Source: Fibrobacteria bacterium (lineage in GTDB: Bacteria; Fibrobacterota; Fibrobacteria; UBA11236). Taken from it: a stretch of DNA of 64,000 nt. The stretch covers positions 124,001-188,000 of the forward strand of contig JANYDA010000009.1 of NCBI GenBank assembly GCA_025360005.1. The letters are read 5' to 3'. Positions 58,806 to 64,000 of this stretch are shown here, piece after piece (positions within the stretch are counted from its first letter, which is position 1; each line of letters begins with the position of its first letter). The notes beneath the pieces are model-generated. The model worked only from the letters and a program-made list of their open reading frames with translations, was not told the origin of the DNA and did not search any database. The position numbers were made by a program, and so were the translations under genes.

Positions 58806-61800
58806 GCGGGCCCCCGTGTTTTTCCAGGACGGCGCGGAACAGGGAAGCGTCGGCGCGGCCGCCGGGTCCGGTAACGCCCATGATACCGGCCAGATGGATC
58901 GGGTAATCCTCGCTCATTTGCTCCGGGGCGGGCTTGAGGGCGAAGACGCCGCTTGTTTCGCGGGCGGGTTCCGAATCGGCGCGCATGCCCCGCAGGTAGA
59001 GGTAATACACCCCGCCGAAATGCTCCGCATAGCTATAGCCGGATATGAGGCTGCCCAGCCATTTGTCCAGGGCCAGGGAGTAGAGCATGTACTGGACGTC
59101 GTAGCGGGAGTCGCGCATGCTGCGGTCCAGCTCGGCCGGGCCGTAGGCATCCAGGTGGTTGGATTTCCAATCCAGCAGATAATAGCGTCCGCGATGGCGG
59201 AAGACCAGATCGATGAAGCCCCACAGATAACCGTCCGGTCCCGCTTGCCCGGCGCGCGCGGGGTAGGGGAACAGGAATTCCATTTCCGGGCGGCGCTGCG
59301 TCACGTCGGCCAGGCGGAATGGCTCGCCTCCGGCGGGATCGGGAAGCGGGGCGCGCAAGGTATTCCACACCACTCCGGCCACGCCGTGGCGCCACTCCGC
59401 GCCCAGGCGATGGTCTTCCATGCGGCCGTCGATGAGATCCCTGGTAGGGGCATGATCGAAAAGGGCCCCGGGGGTTCCGGCTTTAAGGGCCTGGGCGAAA
59501 TCGATGCCTTCCAGGATTTCATGGAACATGTTGCCGATGTCCTTGCCGCGCGGCAGGGCGTTTCCGGGAAAGGCGGAAGCCGCCGAGGCCGCGGAAGCCG
59601 CGCCTTCGGCGTCGGCCGGTTCCTTGGGTAACCCGTTCGTTACGGGGGCTTCTTCCTTGTCGAAACGGCCTTCCACGGTTTCCGAGGAGAGACCGTGGCT
59701 GTTGCGGACCAGAAGCGAGTAAGAGGCTAGCCGGCGCCGGCGCCGGGAGAAATCCGCGTCCGGGCGGGCCAGGCGGTCTTCGTGCGGGTAGTCGGCGAGG
59801 AAGGCTTCCGGATCGGTTGCGGGAACGATGGACGTGGCGGCTACGGATGGGGTCCGGGCGATTGGGGCGATCGGGGTTAAGGCGGAGGCGGTGCGAGTCG
59901 AGGGGACGGAGGCCGCCGGGGTCGCGCGCGCCGATCCCGCGTGGTCGATACGCGAAAGCGGCGTCAATGGCTTGCCATAATCTTCCGGTGGAGCGAAATG
60001 ATACAGATCCGGTCGCAAGGCCGCGGCGGCGCGCAGGGCTTCGGCTACGAACCCGCCCAGGGGTCCGGTGGCGGAGGCGCCGGAGCCTGCCGAGCCTGCT
60101 GAACCTGCTGTACCGAAAGGCAGCAGGGGCACGTACAGTTTGTAGCGCGCGCGCGTAAGCGCCACGTAATAGAGGCGGCGGTCCTCGCCTTCCGATTCTT
60201 CCTGATAGGCTTTGCGGGCGATCTCGTCTTTGTTGTCCAGGTGGAACACCGTATTCAATCCGGCGCGGTATTTCAAATGCGTAGGCGTGGGGTTGCCGGA
60301 AAAGCTGGCCAGGAAAACCACCGGGAATTCCAGTCCCTTGCTGACGTGCATGGTCATCAGCACCACCTTGCCGCCCTCCGATTCCTCGCGGTGCATGTCC
60401 GCGTCTTCGTCGGCACCGGCGGGCGCGGCCCGCAAATCCTTGAGTCGTTGCACCAGGCCCGCCAGGCCCAGATTCTCGCGGAGGGCCTCCTGCACCAGGT
60501 TCTGGCCGATATGGGTGAAGTCCATGATGCGGCGATCCGCGTCTTCGTGGAAGCTTTCGCGATAGAGCAGGCCGGATCGGTATTGCAGGGAATGGAAGAG
60601 GCGCTGCCAGCGGCGGTGTTCCGCCAGGCGGATCCATTCCTCGAAAAGCGGATGGGGCGAGTCCGGCGGGCGGGCGGGCGGAGCCTCGCTTTCGGCGCGG
60701 AAGAAACGGGTCAGGAGCGCGCGCGCATGCTTGCCTGGATCGGCCGGATCCTCCAGCGATTCCAGCACGGCCAGGTATTGCCCGGCCGCGTCCCCTTGGT
60801 ACAGGCCCGGTCGGCGGTTGACCTGCACGGGGATGCCCGCCTCCGCGAGCACGCGCTCCAGTTGATCCTTCTCCTTGGACTTTCGCACCAGCACGCAGAT
60901 GTCGCTCCAGGCGAGGGAGCGGAAGCCGCCTGCCTTCTCGGGGATGCCCAGGCGTTCGGGCGCAGCCATGAGGGCGGAGATTTCCGCGGCGATCCAATGG
61001 TTGACGCGCTTCTTGATCGCGCGCTTGTCCGGATCCCCGTCCGCGAAATCCTTCAGGATAATCGGCTTGGATGCGGCGGTCGTATCCAGGGGCGTTTGGA
61101 TGGGGAGGGCGCCGTATTTGACGGGCACGTAGCCCAGGGGATCCGGCTCCGCGGGCAGGCGCCAGGCTTTGTCGGCGGGATCGATTGGATGCGCGTGGAA
61201 CCAGCCGCGATGCGTAAAGGCCGCGTTGTAGGCTTCCACCATGGCGCCGCTGGAGCGGTAGTTGGTGTCCAGCCCCGTGCCTTGGGCTTTACCCTGGCGG
61301 CTCAGATCGAACAAAGCCTTGCGGGCTTCCATGTAGGTGTAAACGTCCCCGCCGCGGAAGCGGTAGATGGCTTGCTTGGGATCGCCGATTAGATAGAGGG
61401 GATTGGCGGAACCGCTGTCCAGGAACACGCGGCGGAAGATCTCCCATTGCAAGGGGTCGGTGTCCTGGAATTCGTCCACCAGGCAATAGCGATAGTCCTG
61501 GCGCAACATGCGTACGCGGTCTTCCTTCTGCCGCAGGGCCACGCATACGTCCTCGATCATGCTGTCATACGTGATGAGCCCTTGGGAGCGCAGCCAGGCT
61601 TGCGCTTTTTCCCGCAGCTCCAGGATCACTTCCCGCTTGGGCGCGAAGGCGCGCGCCGCTTTTTCCCTATCGATGCGCGCGGCCGCGTTCCTAACGCGGT
61701 CCAGCAGATCCAGAAAGGCTTCCAGCTCGGGCCAGGGTTCCTTCATTTCTCCGGGCGTGGGCAGGAGAAAGCGGAAGCCATCCTTCTTCACGCCCCGCAA

Positions 61801-62709
61801 ATCGATTTCCTCCACCCGGGAGGGAAAGGTAGCGGCTGCCAGGGCGCGGGCCTGGGCGTCCCGCAGGGAGTCGCAGAGCGTGGCCATGCGCAGGGCGGTC
61901 AGCACCAGTTGCTGGCCTTTTTTACGGGTGGGCCCGCTGGCGAACTTGATGGCCGCGAAGCGTTTGGCAAAGGGGTGATTCTCCTCCTGGCCGGATGCCA
62001 ACAGAGGTAACATATTCGTTACCTCCGAGAAAGCCGCGGCCATTTCCGATTCCCATTCCGCCACGCGTTCCGGATCGAATTCCGGAAGCAGCACGTCCCC
62101 GCGCAGGGGATTCAGCCCCTTGGCGATATCGACGATGCGCTTGCGCCATTTGGTAGTGGCCCCCATGCCCAGCGACGCAGCCTTGTCCCGGAATGCGGCC
62201 ACCCCTTCCGCCCCCGGTCCCGCTTGGGTGAGCCAGGTGGAGCGCATTTCCTCGTTCAGCACCTGCTCCAGGACCTGGTTTACGTTCTTCTCCAGGTCCT
62301 GGCGGAACAGAGCGTTGTTCTCGAACGCGTATTTTCGCAGCACCCGCTGGCAGAAGCCATGGATGGTATGGATGGAGGCCCGATCGAATTCCAGATGGGC
62401 CCGCTTGAGCCTTTCCATCACCTTGTCCGGCAGGCCCCCCTTGGCGATGCGCCAGGCGATGCGGGCGCGGATCTTGTCCTTCAATTCCCCGGTGGCTTTT
62501 TCCGTGAAGGTCAGCACCAGGATTTGCGGCAGTTCGATTTGCCCGCCTTCGATCAGGAGGCGCAACACCAGATGCTCGATAGCGTAGGTCTTGCCCGTGC
62601 CCGCGGAGGCTTCCAACAGGCCCGGCTTGGCAAGGTCCAATGCCGCGATCGCTTCCGGGCGTTCTTCGGGATTGGCGGGCGCGGCCGAAACCTGCGGGTT
62701 ACCCTGCAC
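58795..62709 (-). CDS. recB: Exodeoxyribonuclease V subunit beta (RecB)
   Basis: The 3'-5' helicase and nuclease of RecBCD. 1304 residues from a GTG at 62709, which has GGAG 8 bases upstream and overlaps recC by 11 bases. Motif I is LEASAGTGKTYAIEHLVL near 32-49. Other helicase motifs include CLVDEFQDTDPLQW, LYLIGDPKQAIYRFRGGDVY, VVLMTMHVSKGLEFPVVFL and LYYVALTRARYKLYV. The C-terminal nuclease keeps WGFIDLVFRHRGRYYLLDWK with its conserved Asp and Lys, followed by SNHLD. Ala/Ser/Thr/Pro-rich linkers of unusual length are near residues 863-880, 915-970 and 1033-1046. The frame runs 57 codons upstream of the GTG without family similarity. Confidence 0.95.
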   Translation of the reverse strand: MQGNPQVSAAPANPEERPEAIAALDLAKPGLLEASAGTGKTYAIEHLVLRLLIEGGQIELPQILVLTFTEKATGELKDKIRARIAWRIAKGGLPDKVMERLKRAHLEFDRASIHTIHGFCQRVLRKYAFENNALFRQDLEKNVNQVLEQVLNEEMRSTWLTQAGPGAEGVAAFRDKAASLGMGATTKWRKRIVDIAKGLNPLRGDVLLPEFDPERVAEWESEMAAAFSEVTNMLPLLASGQEENHPFAKRFAAIKFASGPTRKKGQQLVLTALRMATLCDSLRDAQARALAAATFPSRVEEIDLRGVKKDGFRFLLPTPGEMKEPWPELEAFLDLLDRVRNAAARIDREKAARAFAPKREVILELREKAQAWLRSQGLITYDSMIEDVCVALRQKEDRVRMLRQDYRYCLVDEFQDTDPLQWEIFRRVFLDSGSANPLYLIGDPKQAIYRFRGGDVYTYMEARKALFDLSRQGKAQGTGLDTNYRSSGAMVEAYNAAFTHRGWFHAHPIDPADKAWRLPAEPDPLGYVPVKYGALPIQTPLDTTAASKPIILKDFADGDPDKRAIKKRVNHWIAAEISALMAAPERLGIPEKAGGFRSLAWSDICVLVRKSKEKDQLERVLAEAGIPVQVNRRPGLYQGDAAGQYLAVLESLEDPADPGKHARALLTRFFRAESEAPPARPPDSPHPLFEEWIRLAEHRRWQRLFHSLQYRSGLLYRESFHEDADRRIMDFTHIGQNLVQEALRENLGLAGLVQRLKDLRAAPAGADEDADMHREESEGGKVVLMTMHVSKGLEFPVVFLASFSGNPTPTHLKYRAGLNTVFHLDNKDEIARKAYQEESEGEDRRLYYVALTRARYKLYVPLLPFGTAGSAGSAGSGASATGPLGGFVAEALRAAAALRPDLYHFAPPEDYGKPLTPLSRIDHAGSARATPAASVPSTRTASALTPIAPIARTPSVAATSIVPATDPEAFLADYPHEDRLARPDADFSRRRRRLASYSLLVRNSHGLSSETVEGRFDKEEAPVTNGLPKEPADAEGAASAASAASAFPGNALPRGKDIGNMFHEILEGIDFAQALKAGTPGALFDHAPTRDLIDGRMEDHRLGAEWRHGVAGVVWNTLRAPLPDPAGGEPFRLADVTQRRPEMEFLFPYPARAGQAGPDGYLWGFIDLVFRHRGRYYLLDWKSNHLDAYGPAELDRSMRDSRYDVQYMLYSLALDKWLGSLISGYSYAEHFGGVYYLYLRGMRADSEPARETSGVFALKPAPEQMSEDYPIHLAGIMGVTGPGGRADASLFRAVLEKHGGPHGV

Positions 62710-64000
62710 CGGGCGGCTCCGGCTTGAAGTTGAAAAAGAAAGCCAACCGGCGGCGGATCTTGGCCTCGGCATCGTCCGGTACCTGCGGGGCGAGGAGGAT
62801 CTGGCTTTCCGGAAGGTAAGGCGCGAACCAGTCCGGAGCGTCCTCGGCGGCTTCCAGGCCTTCGCGCAGGGTGTGCGCATAGTCGACGCCGTCGATCAGG
62901 CCGCCCTGGGGGGCCAGTTCCTTGGCGATCAGATCGAAAGGCAACAGATCGAAATCCGTTCCCGTCAGCATGGTTCCGGCCAAGTCGCCCAGCCAGACGC
63001 GCGCCTGCTCGCGGGTCATGCGGAAAGGAGCCCAGTTGCCGGTTTCGAACTTGGCGTATTTCTTGTGCACGTAGTGGATTGTGAAGGGCGCGGCGCGCAG
63101 CCATTCGCCCAGCTGCGAATCCGAAGCGACCGCCGCCGCATAGAAGAGGAAGGCCGGCAACAGGCGCCGGGGGGTGAACTGGCCGGCGACGAAGACCACG
63201 GTGGTGCAACGCCCGTCGGCCGGATCGCGGAACAGGCAGGGCAGTTCCCCGTGCAATTCCAATTCCCGATCGGCGGCGCGCAGGCCCAGGGCGGGAAAGC
63301 GCCGCACGGGAATGTCCCGCATGCGATGGACCAGGCCGTGTTCGGCGCCGTCGCCCAGGACCAGGCCGGGCACGCATTCCTGGCGCCGTCCGTCCTTGGC
63401 CATGCCTTCGAAATATTTGTCCAGCCCGTCCAGCATGGCTCCGGCGCGGTCCCACAATTGATCCTGGTCGAGAAGCCGGAAAGGGCCGCCGGGCATCAGG
63501 CCGCGCAGGGCCAGGTTGGCGTACATCCCCAGGAAGTGGCTATGGCTTTGTTCCCGCGTTCCGTCCGCGCCCATGGCGATGCGCCGATGGATGACCCGCT
63601 GCAGCAGGTCGCTACCCGTGCGCGAGGGACAGAAGAACGGTTCGTCCTCCTCGTCCATGGGATCCTCTTCCCGGTTGTCGCGGATGCCAAGGCGCTTGCG
63701 CAGGGCGTATTGCGCCGGGTTCTCCAGGAAAAGGCGGATATCGTCGAGCGGCACGGAGACGGCGCCGGTTTCCGCTTCCCGGGGCTCGCCCGCGGGGATG
63801 GGGAAGAGTTCCCGGTAAGGATGGCGCCGGGCCCGGGCCCCCAGGAGTTCCGGCAGGTCCGGCCGCGCGGCGCGTTTGCTTTCCAGCCAGGCCAGCAATT
63901 TTTCTTCGCGGAAGGGGTTGGGAGGCGGGGCCCAGGGTGCGGCCATAGGTTGCATTCCGCCCCCCTGCTTCGCGGCTTCGGGGCCGTCCCCCTGCGCGAA
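62699..64000 (-). CDS. recC: Exodeoxyribonuclease V subunit gamma (RecC), 5' part outside window
   Basis: The inactivated-helicase/Chi-recognition subunit of RecBCD. The frame is open from the window edge; a Met at 63955 is available, but the segment before it (AQGDGPEAAKQGGG) also reads through, so the gene is cut by the edge. About 430 of roughly 1,100 residues are visible. They match the RecC C-terminal half: the PDDIRLFLENPAQYALRKRL-type block (seen as LDDIRLFLENPAQYALRKRL), FLFYAAAVASDSQLGEWLRA and TGTDFDLLPFDLIAKELAPQ. Its stop overlaps recB by 11 bases, the usual coupling in recCBD operons. Confidence 0.9.
   Translation of the reverse strand, partial: FAQGDGPEAAKQGGGMQPMAAPWAPPPNPFREEKLLAWLESKRAARPDLPELLGARARRHPYRELFPIPAGEPREAETGAVSVPLDDIRLFLENPAQYALRKRLGIRDNREEDPMDEEDEPFFCPSRTGSDLLQRVIHRRIAMGADGTREQSHSHFLGMYANLALRGLMPGGPFRLLDQDQLWDRAGAMLDGLDKYFEGMAKDGRRQECVPGLVLGDGAEHGLVHRMRDIPVRRFPALGLRAADRELELHGELPCLFRDPADGRCTTVVFVAGQFTPRRLLPAFLFYAAAVASDSQLGEWLRAAPFTIHYVHKKYAKFETGNWAPFRMTREQARVWLGDLAGTMLTGTDFDLLPFDLIAKELAPQGGLIDGVDYAHTLREGLEAAEDAPDWFAPYLPESQILLAPQVPDDAEAKIRRRLAFFFNFKPEPPGAG

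Noticed and set aside
1-64000. tRNA, rRNA or transposase genes
   Set aside because: No cloverleaf with a GTTCGA-type arm, no rRNA conserved block and no transposase frame or terminal inverted repeat was seen.

Overview
The window is a densely coded stretch of a high-GC, Gram-negative bacterial chromosome. It carries about 55 protein genes on both strands and no rRNA, tRNA, insertion sequence, prophage or CRISPR array that I can recognise. Outer-membrane barrels, many lipoproteins and secreted proteins, a pectate lyase with a sorting-type C-terminus, a DUF2341/LamG lipoprotein, FHA-domain signalling proteins and an alternative (carboxynorspermidine) polyamine route together suggest a Fibrobacterota-like or related FCB/Acidobacteria-type soil or sediment organism. 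That placement is inference. No marker gene here settles it.

Layout. 1-1.4 kb: end of a PlsC acyltransferase and an RsuA-type pseudouridine synthase. 1.4-7.6 kb (minus): a tightly overlapping signalling operon of Ser/Thr kinase, TPR protein, FHA-sigma54 activator and lipoprotein. 7.7-11.5 kb: lipA, an outer-membrane barrel, a YkuD-like/peptidoglycan-binding protein and hsp20. 11.5-14.9 kb (minus): cysD-cysN-cysC sulfate activation, where CysN has a dead APS-kinase-like tail. 15-20.3 kb: small barrel, TIM-barrel isomerase, orphan flgB and clpB. 20.4-25.9 kb: a sugar-metabolism run (secreted protein, ThuA, TIM-barrel isomerase, two Gfo/Idh/MocA oxidoreductases). 26-29.5 kb: pterin dehydratase, a membrane CxxCKKIRDD protein and the carboxynorspermidine pair. 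29.5-36.7 kb (minus): LamG lipoprotein with a small partner, SET-domain protein, photolyase, 3-methyladenine glycosylase and an APC/KimA-like transporter. 36.8-46.4 kb (minus): a complete Kdp potassium system. 46.5-56.4 kb: mixed genes, including an SPFH/zinc-ribbon pair, an ArsR-SRPBCC fusion, a methyltransferase, a phospholipase-A2-like lipoprotein, a TlpA-type thioredoxin, a pectate lyase and an FHA-GAF-cyclase. 56.6-64 kb (minus): recC(partial)-recB-recD.

The most distinctive locus is Kdp. A sigma54 response regulator comes first, then a candidate -24/-12 promoter, a HAMP/PAS histidine kinase with an altered H-box, an unlabelled 34-residue membrane peptide, kdpF, kdpA, kdpB, kdpC, and a kinase-less KdpD sensor fused to a PTS EIIA domain. 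A second potassium-type transporter follows. This physically joins two regulators (KdpD and EIIA) that interact as separate proteins in enteric bacteria. Other points to pursue are the CysN degenerate APS-kinase tail, a consensus promoter that would make the ArsR transcript leaderless, an A9 tract at the ArsR-SRPBCC junction, and several structured leaders or inverted repeats.
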